Source: Corynebacterium ulceribovis DSM 45146
GTDB lineage: Bacteria; Actinomycetota; Actinomycetes; Mycobacteriales; Mycobacteriaceae
Length of the DNA: 64,000 nucleotides
Direction of reading: 5' to 3'
Assembly: GCF_000372445.1 (NCBI RefSeq)
Contig: NZ_AQUY01000001.1
Location: 279,157-343,156, forward strand
The position numbers were made by a program, and so were the translations under genes. The notes beneath the pieces are model-generated. The model made no database searches and was not told the DNA's origin. It saw nothing but the letters and a program-made list of their open reading frames with translations. Shown here piece by piece: positions 47,253 to 56,760 of the stretch (position 1 is the first letter of the stretch; each line of letters starts with the position of its first letter).

Positions 47253-48599
47253 TTACACCGCTACGTGCTCAGGAGTATGAAGTTGTGCCACAGCCTGGAA
47301 ACCAAGCTTCAGGTCATCAATGATGTCATCGATGTCTTCGATGCCGAGGGATAGTCGGATCGTAGCCTGATTGATGCCTGCGCGGGTAAGGCCAGCCTCA
47401 TCCGACTGCGAATGCGTGGTGGTTGCCGGGTGGACAACCAGGGAACGCGCGTCGCCGATGTTGGCCAGGTTCGAGTGCAGCTTCAGCGCATCAATGAACG
47501 CCCACGCTTCCTCGCGGCCGCCAACAATATCGAAGGACAGCACCGAACCGGTGTACTTGTAGCCGAGGCGCTGCGCAGTCTCGAACCACGGCGAGGACGG
47601 CAAGCTCGCATGATTAACGCGAGTGACCTGCGGGTTCTCAGCCAGGAACTTCGCCACCGCATTAGCGTTTTCATTGTGACGGTTCAGCCGCAGGCTCAAC
47701 GTGTCCAGGCCCTGCAACGTCACCCACGCATTGAACGGCGATGGGGCAGCGCCAGTATCGCGCAGCAGACCCGCACGAATCCGCAGGCCAAACGCCTGAT
47801 TGCCCAGCTCCGCGTAGCGCAGACCGTGGTAGGCCGCGTCGGGTTCGGTAAAACCTGGGAACACTGACTGGCCATCGCGCTCAACGGTCCAGTCGAACGT
47901 GCCGCCGTCGACGACCACGCCGCCCAGCGCCGCGCCGTTGCCGGAGTAATGCTTAGTCAGCGACGCCACCACCACGTCCGCGCCGAGCTCGAGTGGGCGG
48001 ACCAGCGCCGCGGTGGCAATAGTGTTGTCGATAATCAGCGGCACCTGGTGAGCATGTGCAACTTCAGCGACTGCAGGAATATTCAGGACGTCGGCTTGGG
48101 GGTTGGCAAAAGTCTCTCCGTAAAACGCCTTAGTGTTCGGCTGAACTGCATCCTGCCAGGACTGCGGGTCATCCGGGTTGTCAACGAACGTGACGGTGAT
48201 GCCGTAGCGAGCAAGAGTGTGCTGCAGCAGGGTTTCGGTGCCGCCGTATAGACGCGGGGAGGTCACAATGTGGTCGCCAGCTTGCGCAACGTTGAGGAAC
48301 GCGGCAGTTTCCGCGGCCATTCCGGAAGCCAACAGCACCGCGTTGGTGCCGACTTCCAGGGAAGCCAGCCGCGCCTCGAGGGCAGCGACCGTTGGGTTAG
48401 TAAGGCGCGAATAAATCGGGCCTGGATCCTGCAATGAAAAACGCTGCGCCGCATGCTCCGCGGAATCAAAAACAAACGCGGTGGTGAGGTGGATTGGCTG
48501 GTTCCGCGAGTTGCTGTCGGAATCCAATTCCTGTCCGGCGTGAATAGCGCGGGTATCAAAAGACCAGTTGCTGGCTGCAGAGTTGTCGTATTTTGGCAT
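47253..48599 (-). CDS. metY: O-acetylhomoserine sulfhydrylase
   Basis: A 448-aa PLP enzyme of the Cys/Met family turning O-acetylhomoserine and sulfide into homocysteine. Features: WSFDTRAIHAGQELDSDSNSR start, PIYSRLTNPTVAALEARLASLE, PLP-binding Lys in VASLTKHYSGNGAALGG, C-terminal NIGDARSLVVHPATTTHSQ. GAGGGCG RBS is 8 nt before ATG. The 240-nt leader holds a SAM-IV-like riboswitch and an McbR-like site. Confidence 0.95.
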   Translation of the reverse strand: MPKYDNSAASNWSFDTRAIHAGQELDSDSNSRNQPIHLTTAFVFDSAEHAAQRFSLQDPGPIYSRLTNPTVAALEARLASLEVGTNAVLLASGMAAETAAFLNVAQAGDHIVTSPRLYGGTETLLQHTLARYGITVTFVDNPDDPQSWQDAVQPNTKAFYGETFANPQADVLNIPAVAEVAHAHQVPLIIDNTIATAALVRPLELGADVVVASLTKHYSGNGAALGGVVVDGGTFDWTVERDGQSVFPGFTEPDAAYHGLRYAELGNQAFGLRIRAGLLRDTGAAPSPFNAWVTLQGLDTLSLRLNRHNENANAVAKFLAENPQVTRVNHASLPSSPWFETAQRLGYKYTGSVLSFDIVGGREEAWAFIDALKLHSNLANIGDARSLVVHPATTTHSQSDEAGLTRAGINQATIRLSLGIEDIDDIIDDLKLGFQAVAQLHTPEHVAV

Positions 48600-48629
48600 A
48601 GCTTCGCCCTCAAATTCTTTCTTTGTCTA

Positions 48630-48662
48630 CTCCCTGGGCGGCGCAGTCGCACACCCAGGGAG
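48630..48662 (-). promoter_or_regulatory. Hairpin in metY leader, candidate expression platform
   Basis: CTCCCTGGG (48630-48638) and CCCAGGGAG (48654-48662) form a 9-bp perfect stem between the aptamer and the metY RBS. No U-run follows on the metY strand, so a classical terminator is not evident; it may work through alternative pairing or Rho. Confidence 0.5.
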
Positions 48663-48714
48663 TGATTGCAAGTTTTGGGAACTTGCGCGGGCAGCCTGAG
48701 ACTGGCCCGTGCTT

Positions 48715-48830
48715 TGCCGTTGCGGAAAATGACCCGCAGGCCAGGTCGTCGTTCCCCGGGGGCACCCTTGCACGAGGCGGGTTGCCGGCAAGCCATCCGG
48801 GATTTCGGCTTGCGCTCTTGACCTGATTCA
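48715..48830 (-). ncRNA. SAM-IV-like riboswitch in metY leader
   Basis: Read on the minus strand, the aptamer is closed by CAGGTC (48825-48820) and GACCTG (48747-48742). Between them are GAGCGCAAGCC, TCCCGGATGGCTTGCCGGCA, ACCC, GGTGCCCCCGGGGAACGACGACC, an order and wording that match the SAM-IV class (actinobacterial SAM-I relative). A TGCGG...CCGCA hairpin follows 3' as expected. It should lower metY expression when S-adenosylmethionine is plentiful. Exact boundaries need a covariance model. Confidence 0.8.
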
Positions 48831-48838
48831 CACCGTAA

Positions 48839-48854
48839 TGGACAGCTCTGTCTA
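48839..48854. promoter_or_regulatory. McbR-like operator upstream of metY riboswitch
   Basis: TAGACAGAGCTGTCCA on the metY strand matches McbR's TAGAC-N6-GTCTA with one change. It lies directly before the riboswitch, downstream of a TTGCAA that could be the -35, so it would sit in the metY promoter. It is 76 bp from the divergent MFS start and could touch that gene too. Confidence 0.65.
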
Positions 48855-48930
48855 TTTGCAAGTGTTGGGCGGAAAATTGTTTCGCGAAAACCCGCCAGCG
48901 CCGCCCCGATAGCCGTGCCATAGTGGGCAT

Positions 48931-50247
48931 ATGACCACTTCGCCGGCCCCTAACGTCAACACGCAAAAAACCGTCACTACCTGGAACGTTGTCGGGGTCG
49001 CACTCATGTTTGCCTCAAACGGGGCGCTGCTCGGAGTCCTCGCGCCGTGGTACCCCAGCTTCGTGCAAAAATGGCTTATTGACGAAGCAACATTCGGTCT
49101 AGTTGTGGCCTGCATGCCCCTCGGGGCGTTGCTCGCGGCAACCCTACCGGCATGGGCAGCCAAGCGCTTCGGGCCCCTGCGCGCCGTCGGCTGGGGCACC
49201 GCGGCGATGGCGCTGCTGCTGGGGGTCGTTGGCTGGCTACCCGGCGGACAATGGATCGGTGGGGTGTCCGCCGGGGCAGGGGCACTAGGGGCAGTGCTGC
49301 TGGGGTTCGGCGCGCTCGATGCCGTCGTCGATGTGTCGCAAAACGTGTGCGGAGTGCGGGTGGAACAACGGCGCGGACGGTCAATTATGTCCTCGCTGCA
49401 TGCCTGCTGGAGTCTCGGGGCGGCTGGGGCCGGGGCAGCGGCGACTGCAGTGGCGCTGTCCGGGGCTGAGTTCCGTGGGTTTATTGTGGTTGCGGGGACG
49501 GTGATTGTGCTGGTCTCGGTGCTGGGCTGCTGGCAGGTCGGTGCGGCGGCGGTAGACGGCGCCGATGTCAGTGGCGCGGATGTTGGTGGCGCCGATGTTG
49601 GTGGGGCAGACGCAGGCGATGGCGCAACGACGGCGGACGCACCGGCGACCCGGAAGCTACTGTCGCGGCCAGTGCTGATGGCGCTGCTACCGCTTGCTGC
49701 CATCGCCATTGCCGCCGTGGTCGTGGAGGACGTGGCAACGAACTGGGCGAGTATCGCTGCGGTGGAACTCACTGGAATCGATGTGTCGGCAGCGGGAATG
49801 ACATTCGCGCTGATTGTCGGGTCGCAAACGGTGGGGCGGTTCACCGGCGACCCGCTGATTAACAAGTTCGGGCGGGCGAATGTCGCGCGCGTCGGCGGGC
49901 TGCTGATTGCCGTGGGCAGTGTGCTGGTGGTGACAGCCAGCGCGGCGCCGGTGTTGATGGCCGGGTTCATGTTGTCAGGATTCGGTTGCGGCACCTTGGT
50001 GCCGTCGGTGTTTGCCGTAGCGGCGCGGCTGCCTGCGATCTCCGATAGCGGCGGGTTGACGATTGTCAGTTGGCTGATGCGCGTTGGCTTTTTGGTATCC
50101 AGCCCAATCGTTGGGGCAGTGGCCAGCGCCGCGAACCTTCGGGTGGCACTGGGAATTGTGGTGCTGTCCGGCATGACGGTCGTGCTGTTCGCGTCCGCGC
50201 TGCGGACCGAGGGGCGAGTGGGCAGAGGGGCCGGGGCGCGCAGTTAA
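48931..50247 (+). CDS. MFS transporter
   Basis: A 438-aa 12-helix major facilitator protein. Two six-helix halves are joined by a cytoplasmic loop (residues ~197-235) containing the repeats GADVSGADVGGADVGGADAG. First-half motif A-like region is ATLPAWAAKRFGPLRAVG; the fold resembles sugar/small-molecule MFS members, substrate unknown. CATAGT lies 6 nt before the ATG (leaderless). Carries CTTATTGACG at 49075-49084 (WLIDE). Divergent from metY, so methionine or a precursor is conceivable but unsupported. Confidence 0.84.
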   Translation: MTTSPAPNVNTQKTVTTWNVVGVALMFASNGALLGVLAPWYPSFVQKWLIDEATFGLVVACMPLGALLAATLPAWAAKRFGPLRAVGWGTAAMALLLGVVGWLPGGQWIGGVSAGAGALGAVLLGFGALDAVVDVSQNVCGVRVEQRRGRSIMSSLHACWSLGAAGAGAAATAVALSGAEFRGFIVVAGTVIVLVSVLGCWQVGAAAVDGADVSGADVGGADVGGADAGDGATTADAPATRKLLSRPVLMALLPLAAIAIAAVVVEDVATNWASIAAVELTGIDVSAAGMTFALIVGSQTVGRFTGDPLINKFGRANVARVGGLLIAVGSVLVVTASAAPVLMAGFMLSGFGCGTLVPSVFAVAARLPAISDSGGLTIVSWLMRVGFLVSSPIVGAVASAANLRVALGIVVLSGMTVVLFASALRTEGRVGRGAGARS

Positions 50248-50325
50248 TCATCGCCCGCAATTGTGGCACGGAGATTTTTGCGGAAAGCGGGTCGCGCCGG
50301 GGCGACGCTGTGGTTGCCTAATCAC

Positions 50326-51495
50326 ATGAACCAGCCCGCACCTCGCCCAAACTCCGCACACAGCCAGCGCGCCACTCATTCCGCGGTCCCGCCAAAGCAG
50401 TCACTCATCACGCAAGCAACAGCGAAGGTCGCGCAGCTTGCGACGAGCCTTCCTGAGCCGCTGCTTAAGCGCCTCGGCACGGTCACGAACTCTGACGGCG
50501 ATACCCTTGCTCCCGACGTCAACGTGTCGCTGAAGCTGCTGAGCATCGTCGAGGGCGAGAACTTCACCGAGATGCCCGCCGCCGAAGGCCGCAAACTGTT
50601 AGACCGCGAGGCGTATCTTGCCGCCGGGGAACGTATCCCCGTTGGCTCGGTAGAGGCCACCCACATCGAAGGCGTGCCCGTGCGCATTTACCGCGCAGCC
50701 CCTGCCACCGGTACCTCTGCAGCCGATACCCCTGCCACCGGTACCGAGCCAAGCGCGCCATCAAGCGCCCTGGTGTACCTGCATGGCGGTGGCTGGGTTC
50801 TCGGCTCGCTGGATAGCCACGACAACACGTGCCGCTTCCTGTGTCGCCACGCGGGCATCACCGTCGTTAGCGTCGACTACCGGCTCGCCCCAGAGCACGC
50901 CTTCCCGGCGGGCCTCACGGACGCCCTCAACGTCACCAAGCACCTTATGGCTGGGAACATCGCCGACATTGACCCCGCGCGCGTGGCCGTCGGTGGAGAT
51001 TCGGCGGGCGGTAACTTGGCGGCGGCGACATGCCTGCAGCTGCGGGCGGAGGGGGCGGCTCAGCCAGCGTTGCAGGTGTTGTTCGTACCGGCGTTGAACT
51101 TGGCGCGGTTGGATACGCCGAGCCACAAGGAGTTCGCGGAAGGGTTCTTCTTGACGGCCGCCGAGATGGATTGGTACATCGCGCGCTACTGTCCGGACAA
51201 AGCAGAGCGGGAGAATCCGCTGGTGTCGCCGCTTTTCGCCGCGGACGGTGTCGGTGCGCCGGGCGGCGTCGGGGAGGGCTTGGCGGGGTTGGCACCGGCA
51301 TATGTGGCGGTCGCGGGCTTCGACCCGCTGCGCGACGAGGGCCTAGCGTACGGCGCGGCACTGCAGGCCGCAGGGGTGCCGACCACCATTAAGCGTTACG
51401 GCAGCTTGGTGCACCCGTTTGTGAATTCGATGGGCATTTGGAAAGGCGCCCGCCAGGCGCTTGCTGACGTTTCGGAGGCGCTTCGGGCGATATAG
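50326..51495 (+). CDS. Hormone-sensitive-lipase-type alpha/beta hydrolase
   Basis: A 389-aa esterase of the HSL family. Oxyanion motif [13 protein letters not shown], Ser nucleophile in [15 protein letters not shown], Asp in GFDPLRDEG and His in [12 protein letters not shown]. Cytoplasmic, no signal peptide. Upstream of the motif an [15 protein letters not shown] linker contains a 17-bp direct repeat (50699-50715 and 50729-50745). The frame extends to 50263, but ATG 50326 is the first reasonable start; no RBS is visible. Confidence 0.87.
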   Translation: MNQPAPRPNSAHSQRATHSAVPPKQSLITQATAKVAQLATSLPEPLLKRLGTVTNSDGDTLAPDVNVSLKLLSIVEGENFTEMPAAEGRKLLDREAYLAAGERIPVGSVEATHIEGVPVRIYRAAPATGTSAADTPATGTEPSAPSSALVYLHGGGWVLGSLDSHDNTCRFLCRHAGITVVSVDYRLAPEHAFPAGLTDALNVTKHLMAGNIADIDPARVAVGGDSAGGNLAAATCLQLRAEGAAQPALQVLFVPALNLARLDTPSHKEFAEGFFLTAAEMDWYIARYCPDKAERENPLVSPLFAADGVGAPGGVGEGLAGLAPAYVAVAGFDPLRDEGLAYGAALQAAGVPTTIKRYGSLVHPFVNSMGIWKGARQALADVSEALRAI

Positions 51496-51527
51496 CGGCG
51501 GGGTATAGCGCGGCGCACAAGCGCACG

Positions 51528-51558
51528 AAAAAGGCCAGGAACTGTGCAGTTCCTGGCC
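51528..51558 (-). terminator. Terminator of icd
   Basis: GGCCAGGAACTG (51533-51544) and CAGTTCCTGGCC (51547-51558) are perfect 12-bp complements; on the icd strand they are followed by TTTTT. A textbook intrinsic terminator. Confidence 0.9.
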
Positions 51559-51592
51559 AGATCGGGCGCCGCCCACTAGGTGGGCACGCGCG

Positions 51593-53815
51593 TTACTTCG
51601 TCAGACCGTCGATAATTTCGTTGAAGGTCGCGGATGGACGCATGACAGCGGTCAGCTTCGCTTCATCTGGACGGTAGTAGCCACCCAAGTCAGCAGCGGA
51701 ACCCTGGTTGTCCAGCAGTTCCTGCGCAATCTGCTCTTCCTTCGCTGCCAACGCTTCGGCAACAGGCGCGAAGGTTTCCTTCAGCTTGGCGTCATCGTCC
51801 TGTGCCGCCAACTCCTTGGCCCAGTACAGCGCCAGGTAGAAGTGGGAGCCACGGTTGTCGATTTCGCCGACCTTGCGCGATGGGGACTTGCCTTCCAGCA
51901 GCACCTTCGCGGTTGCCTTGTCCAGCGCGTCGGCCAGCACCTTCGGTGCAACGTTGTCGTCATCCTTTGCTGCGTAGCGCAGGGATTCCGCCAGCGCCAA
52001 GAACTCACCGAGGGAGTCCCAACGCAGGTGGTTTTCTTCTTCAACCTGCTGCACATGCTTCGGCGCGGAGCCACCAGCACCAGTTTCGAACAGGCCGCCG
52101 CCAGCCATCAGCGGCACGACAGACAGCATCTTCGCGGAGGTGCCCAGTTCCATGATTGGGAACAGGTCGGTGTTGTAGTCACGCAGCACGTTACCGGTCA
52201 CGGAGATGGTGTTTTCGCCGCGGCGGATGCGCTCAATCGACAACTTGGTAGCGGCAACTGGGTCCATGATGCGGATGTCCAGGCCGTCGGTGTCGTGGTC
52301 CTTGAGGTAGGTTTCCACCTTCTCAATCAGGTTGCGGTCGTGCGCGCGTTCTGGGTCCAGCCAGAACACCGCTGGGTCACCGGTTTCGCGGGCGCGGGTC
52401 ACAGCTAGCTTGACCCAGTCCTGGATTGGCAGGTCCTTGGTCTGGCAGGAGCGCCAAATGTCGCCCTCTTCCACCTCATGCTCAATCAGCACGTCACCAG
52501 CGGAGTTCACCACCTGCAGCTTGCCAGCCGCTTCAACATGGAAAGTCTTGTTGTGGGAGCCGTACTCTTCTGCCTTCTGCGCCATCAGGCCAACGTTTGG
52601 CACCGAACCCATAGTCGCTGGGTCGTAGGCACCGTTCTCGCGGCAATCGTCGATAACTGCTTGGTAGACGCCTGCGTAAGAGGAGTCAGGGATGACTGCC
52701 AGGGTGTCGGATTCTTCACCCTGTGGGCCCCAGCCCTTACCGCCGTTACGGATCAGCGCAGGCATCGACGCGTCGACGATGACGTCGGACGGTACGTGCA
52801 AGTTGGAGATGCCGCGGTCGGAGTTGACCATGTACAGGCGTGGGCCGTTGGTGAGGTCCTGCTCGAACGCTGCGCGTGCTTCCGCTGCCCAGCTTTCGTC
52901 AATACGCTCCAGGCCGTCCTGAATAGCAGCCAGACCATTATCTGGGGTCAGGCCAGCCTCAGCCAGCTGTGCTTCGTACTTCGGGTAGACCGATGGGAAG
53001 TAGGCGCGGATGACTTCGCCGAAAATCAGCGGGTCGGACACCTTCATCATGGTGGCCTTCAGGTGCACGGAGAACAGCACGTCTTCGTCCTTGGCGCGCT
53101 TGACCTGCTCCGAGAGGAATTCGTCCAGGGCGTTCTGGGAGATGAAGGTACCGTCGATGACTTCACCTTCGAGGACGTCCAGACCTTCCTTGAGAATCTG
53201 AACGTTGCCGTTTGCGTCAACGAGCTGGTAGGTCAGGGTGTCGGCAGCTGGCATGACCACGGACTTCTCATTGTGGCGGAAGTCGTTGGCGTCCATGGTG
53301 GCAACGTTGGTTTTGGAGTCCTTCGACCATGCGCCCATGCGGTGTGGGTGCTTGCGGGCGAATTCCTTGACAGCTTCTGGCGCACGGCGGTCAGAGTTAC
53401 CTTCGCGCAGGACTGGGTTCACAGCGGAGCCCTTGACCTTGTCAAACTTTGCGCGGATGTCCTTTTCCTCGTCGGTAGCTGGTGCGTCCGGGTAGTCCGG
53501 AATGTCGTAACCCAGCGCCTGCAGCTCAGCGACGGCGCGCTTGAGCTGTGGGACGGAGGCGGAAATATTAGGCAACTTGATGATGTTGCAGTTCGGTTCC
53601 TTGACCAGTTCGCCGAGCTTAGCCAGTTCGTCGTCGATGCGCTGGTCCTCGGTCAAGCGGTCCGCGAACTGTGCGATGATGCGGCCGGCCAGAGAGATGT
53701 CACGAGTTTCAACGTCGATACCGGCTTGGTTCGAGAAAGCCTCCACAATCGGCTTTAGCGAGTAAGTGGCGAGAAGGGGTGCCTCGTCGGTTCGGGTCCA
53801 AACAATCGTGGCCAT
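51593..53815 (-). CDS. icd: Monomeric NADP-isocitrate dehydrogenase
   Basis: A 740-aa monomeric (IDH-II) enzyme, the same size class as C. glutamicum Icd. It begins [33 protein letters not shown], and the substrate region [35 protein letters not shown] and [18 protein letters not shown] are diagnostic. The open frame runs 56 codons upstream, but GGGAGAC 7 nt before ATG 53815 and family length fix the start. TCA cycle, NADPH supply. Confidence 0.96.
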   Translation of the reverse strand: MATIVWTRTDEAPLLATYSLKPIVEAFSNQAGIDVETRDISLAGRIIAQFADRLTEDQRIDDELAKLGELVKEPNCNIIKLPNISASVPQLKRAVAELQALGYDIPDYPDAPATDEEKDIRAKFDKVKGSAVNPVLREGNSDRRAPEAVKEFARKHPHRMGAWSKDSKTNVATMDANDFRHNEKSVVMPAADTLTYQLVDANGNVQILKEGLDVLEGEVIDGTFISQNALDEFLSEQVKRAKDEDVLFSVHLKATMMKVSDPLIFGEVIRAYFPSVYPKYEAQLAEAGLTPDNGLAAIQDGLERIDESWAAEARAAFEQDLTNGPRLYMVNSDRGISNLHVPSDVIVDASMPALIRNGGKGWGPQGEESDTLAVIPDSSYAGVYQAVIDDCRENGAYDPATMGSVPNVGLMAQKAEEYGSHNKTFHVEAAGKLQVVNSAGDVLIEHEVEEGDIWRSCQTKDLPIQDWVKLAVTRARETGDPAVFWLDPERAHDRNLIEKVETYLKDHDTDGLDIRIMDPVAATKLSIERIRRGENTISVTGNVLRDYNTDLFPIMELGTSAKMLSVVPLMAGGGLFETGAGGSAPKHVQQVEEENHLRWDSLGEFLALAESLRYAAKDDDNVAPKVLADALDKATAKVLLEGKSPSRKVGEIDNRGSHFYLALYWAKELAAQDDDAKLKETFAPVAEALAAKEEQIAQELLDNQGSAADLGGYYRPDEAKLTAVMRPSATFNEIIDGLTK

Positions 53816-54009
53816 TAAATGTCTCCCTGTAGTTCGGTTGATCTGTTCTCCCCACGATACCGCAGTATTTGCTGGGAGCTTGCTGAGAAGTACCGCGAAG
53901 GGGGAGGGGCTACGGTGAAAAGATGCAGGAAGAGGCCATTTTGTGAGTTCCGCCACTGACGGGGGTAGTAGTTTCTTTACCAAAACGTTTGGGCTTTTTG
54001 ACGAAAAGA

Positions 54010-54035
54010 AGCCCGCCTGAAAAATCAGGCGGGCT
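54010..54035 (-). terminator. Terminator of repeat-rich membrane protein gene
   Basis: AGCCCGCCTGA and TCAGGCGGGCT pair perfectly (11 bp) around AAAA, with a T-rich run after it on the minus strand. Confidence 0.88.
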
Positions 54036-54070
54036 AAGGAGCTACTCGCTATTGCAGTGGTGCGCAGCGA

Positions 54071-55720
54071 TTACTGGTTGTACGGGGACTGACCAGACTG
54101 ACCGAAAGGCGACTGGCCTGGGTTACCCGGCTGGCCAAATGGCGACTGACCTGGGTTGCCTGGCTGACTGAACGGGGACTGACCCGGGTTGCCCGGCTGG
54201 CTGAACGGGGACTGACCTGGGTTGCCTGGCTGACCAAAGCCCTGCTGGGAACCTGCGCCCTGGAAGCCCTGCGGTGCACCGAAACCTTGTGGGGAGCCGT
54301 AGTTAGGCTGGCCACCCTGCGGTGCGCCCATGTGCTGCGGCGCACCTGGGCCCTGCGGCGAGCCTGGCCCCTGTGGTCCCTGTGGACCTTGCGGGCCCTG
54401 TGGACCGAAGTTCTGCTGTGGCTCTGGCTGTGGCTTTGGTGCTGGCAAGTCAACTGGTTGGCCGGTCATCCAGTTCTTGACATCGCCAGCGAAGTTCAAA
54501 CCAAACGCCGCACCAAGCAGGCCAGACATAATCAGGTACAACACAGTTCCGGCGGTAGTCAGGGCGCCATCAACAAATTCCAGGGTGAGTGGGAAAACGC
54601 CCTCACCGATGGCTGTCAGGAGGAGCACTGGTGCCGCTGCCCAGTGGAAGTACTGCGCAATGCGGTTGTTGCCGCGGATCACCTGGAGTGCAATGAAAAA
54701 GCTGACTACGGCGAAGAAAGCGCCATAAGAACCATTGATAACGCCGCCGGTATCAGTAGAGTCAGCCAGAACTCCGATCAGCCACATCAACACCATGACG
54801 CTCGCGATAACACCGATGCCACCCCAAATGCTGGCAGTGACTTTCACCATCTGTGGCAGAGCGTTGAACATCTGCTGCGGAGTGGTGTCTTCGTTGAAGT
54901 CACGCGAGGACACCGTGCCGCCACTCTGCGGTGGCTGGCCCGGTGCACCCTGCGGGTGCTGCTGAGCGTGCTGTGGTTGTTGGTATGGAGAATTGCTGTC
55001 CGCACCTGGTGAAGTCAGCGGGGCATAAGACATAGATGCGTATTCACCGACGAAAGGCGAGCTTGGGTTCTGCGCCTGCGCGTCGGAATGCGACTCGCCG
55101 GATTCGGTGGAAGCAGCGGAAGCGGCCGAAGCGCTATCTCCGCTTGACGAGCTGGAACGAGTGAAAGTTGGCTGGTCATTTTCAGCGATGTAAGCACCGG
55201 ACGAAACTTCGGGCTGCTCAGGCTGCGCCGACTGTTCCGACTGTGCTGGCTCTTCCGTCTGATTCGGCTGTGCTGCCTGCTCAAGCGGGGAGTTGTACCC
55301 GCTCTGCGCGGACTGCGATGGCGCACCATAACCAGAAGTCAGCGAGGTTGCCTGGTCGCCGGAGTCTGGTTGTGGTTCCGAAGCGCCATAAGGAGTATTC
55401 GCTGGGAAAAGCGTCGTGGCACTGGAATCGTCAGCACCACTATCAGCGTAGAGGGAACCTTCGGTGGCTAAGCGGCGCAGCTCAGCGATGCCCACTTCGC
55501 GGTCGTCGCTGGAATCGAGCGCTTGGTCGTAGACACTGCGCTTGACCGGGTTAGAAAGAATGTTGCCGGCGACCTTAATCTGCTGAACCTCGCCATGACC
55601 GTCCGGCAGGCCCTGAGCTTGCAGAGCCTGCAGACGCTCTGACAATTCGCGGGAAAGCGCGTTCGCGTCTTGGCCTCGGTCTAATCCGAGTTCGTCATAA
55701 AGATCGTATTTGTTGCCCAC
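54071..55720 (-). CDS. J-domain-like membrane protein with Gly/Pro/Gln repeats
   Basis: A 549-aa protein. Residues ~1-70 (NKYDLYDELGLDRGQDANALSRELSERLQAL..NPVKRSVYDQAL) look like a degenerate DnaJ domain without HPD. A Ser/Gln/Glu-rich disordered stretch runs to ~290, then four hydrophobic helices (ASIWGGIGVIASVMVLMWLIGVL; YGAFFAVVSFFIALQVI; WAAAPVLLLTAIGEGVF; LTTAGTVLYLIMSGLLGAAFG). The C-terminal ~110 residues are collagen-like GPQGPQGP and four 11-residue repeats QPGNPGQSPF(S/G). Probably envelope-associated; no function can be assigned. Confidence 0.75.
   Translation of the reverse strand: MGNKYDLYDELGLDRGQDANALSRELSERLQALQAQGLPDGHGEVQQIKVAGNILSNPVKRSVYDQALDSSDDREVGIAELRRLATEGSLYADSGADDSSATTLFPANTPYGASEPQPDSGDQATSLTSGYGAPSQSAQSGYNSPLEQAAQPNQTEEPAQSEQSAQPEQPEVSSGAYIAENDQPTFTRSSSSSGDSASAASAASTESGESHSDAQAQNPSSPFVGEYASMSYAPLTSPGADSNSPYQQPQHAQQHPQGAPGQPPQSGGTVSSRDFNEDTTPQQMFNALPQMVKVTASIWGGIGVIASVMVLMWLIGVLADSTDTGGVINGSYGAFFAVVSFFIALQVIRGNNRIAQYFHWAAAPVLLLTAIGEGVFPLTLEFVDGALTTAGTVLYLIMSGLLGAAFGLNFAGDVKNWMTGQPVDLPAPKPQPEPQQNFGPQGPQGPQGPQGPGSPQGPGAPQHMGAPQGGQPNYGSPQGFGAPQGFQGAGSQQGFGQPGNPGQSPFSQPGNPGQSPFSQPGNPGQSPFGQPGNPGQSPFGQSGQSPYNQ
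54108..54238. repeat. 33-bp tandem repeat (four units) in membrane protein gene
   Basis: Four near-identical 33-bp units encode QPGNPGQSPF followed by S or G. High DNA identity between units suggests recent expansion; copy number can vary without frameshift. Confidence 0.88.
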
Positions 55721-55823
55721 CGAAGGTGCTCCTTTTCTTTTGTTAACAAGATCACCTTAACGGAACGGTAGGGGTGATGTGGGGCAACAAACACCGATAA
55801 AGGGCTGCACATATATGAAAAAA

Positions 55824-55849
55824 GCTGGTGAAAAGTATTTTTCACCAGC
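55824..55849 (-). terminator. Terminator of cutinase gene
   Basis: GCTGGTGAAAA and TTTTTCACCAGC pair around GTA; on the minus strand a TTTTTT run follows the stem. Confidence 0.88.
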
Positions 55850-55869
55850 CCTAATTGTCGCGATGTGAA

Positions 55870-56760
55870 TTAATTCGCGCGGTGTGAAATAAAGTTCGTC
55901 ACTTCAGTGACGCCGGAGTGGTGCTGACCCGGCATCGATGCATGATACGACTGGTGCCATACGGCGGCACCAAGTAGGCCATTGAGAATGGTAACGCTGG
56001 TGAGGCCAGCATCATTTACCCGCCCGCCAGCTTCACTACTGGTCACCGGCTGCACAAAAGCACGGCGGTCCAGAACGCCGCCAGCCATCGCGCGGTAGCC
56101 AGGCGCGGAGTCGCAATAAATATCGCCTAGGTTGCAGACGTTGACCACCTTTCCGGTGGCCTTGCCCCAGCCCTTCTCTCGCTTGGCGAGGATGCCGAAG
56201 CCGCCATGCGGTGCAGTGCCGTACATCTTCTCGCCGTCCGTGCCGCGCTGCGGGTCAGCAATCAAGCCGGTAGCAATCAGCTTGTCCGCTGGAATTGGGC
56301 CGCGGCCATGACCGATGGCGTGGGTGACCTGGCCAGCGACATGCGCGCCCTGGCTGTAGCCGCTGATGGCGAACTTCGAGTTCGGGCACTGGCGCGATGC
56401 CGCCGCCATCATGGAACGCAGTCGGTGGACGCCCTGATTCTTCGACTGGTTGTAGCTCATGAGGGTGCCAGCGGTGGCAGCGTACGGTACATATTGCGCC
56501 ACAACCCGGCCACCAAGGCGAGCTTTGGTGCCTTCAACGACACCGCGCATGAGCCCATTGTCGCTCATGGTGGTGGTGTGCAGTGGGGTTGTGCCCATGG
56601 TGCCAGGTACAGCGAAAAGAATAACTGGCGCGCACCGGGGTACGGCGTCAGCTTCTGGGGTATTAACGACGCCGCTGGCTGCGACGATGCCGAATGCAGT
56701 TGCAGTGGCTGCGACGACGGATAAGGTCCGGCGGGTGAGGGTCTGCAAAACAGTGCGCAC
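55870..56760 (-). CDS. Secreted cutinase-family esterase
   Basis: A 296-aa cutinase-like serine esterase. Signal peptide ~38 aa with ADA cleavage motif (EADAVPRCAP). Nucleophile in FAISGYSQGAHVAGQV (Ser near 151), Asp in CNLGDIYCDSAPG with flanking disulfide Cys, His in HQSYHASMPGQH. In mycolate-bearing actinobacteria such proteins act on lipids outside the cell. Divergent from the aldehyde dehydrogenase gene across 273 bp that show no further gene. Confidence 0.9.
   Translation of the reverse strand: MRTVLQTLTRRTLSVVAATATAFGIVAASGVVNTPEADAVPRCAPVILFAVPGTMGTTPLHTTTMSDNGLMRGVVEGTKARLGGRVVAQYVPYAATAGTLMSYNQSKNQGVHRLRSMMAAASRQCPNSKFAISGYSQGAHVAGQVTHAIGHGRGPIPADKLIATGLIADPQRGTDGEKMYGTAPHGGFGILAKREKGWGKATGKVVNVCNLGDIYCDSAPGYRAMAGGVLDRRAFVQPVTSSEAGGRVNDAGLTSVTILNGLLGAAVWHQSYHASMPGQHHSGVTEVTNFISHRAN

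Noticed and set aside
48852..50174. 440-aa open frame antisense to the MFS gene
   Set aside because: Extremely Ala/Pro/Thr/Ser-rich, mirrors the MFS coding frame; the MFS product has clear membrane helices.
52478..53758. 426-aa open frame antisense to icd
   Set aside because: Fully covered by the well-recognised icd; no motif or RBS.
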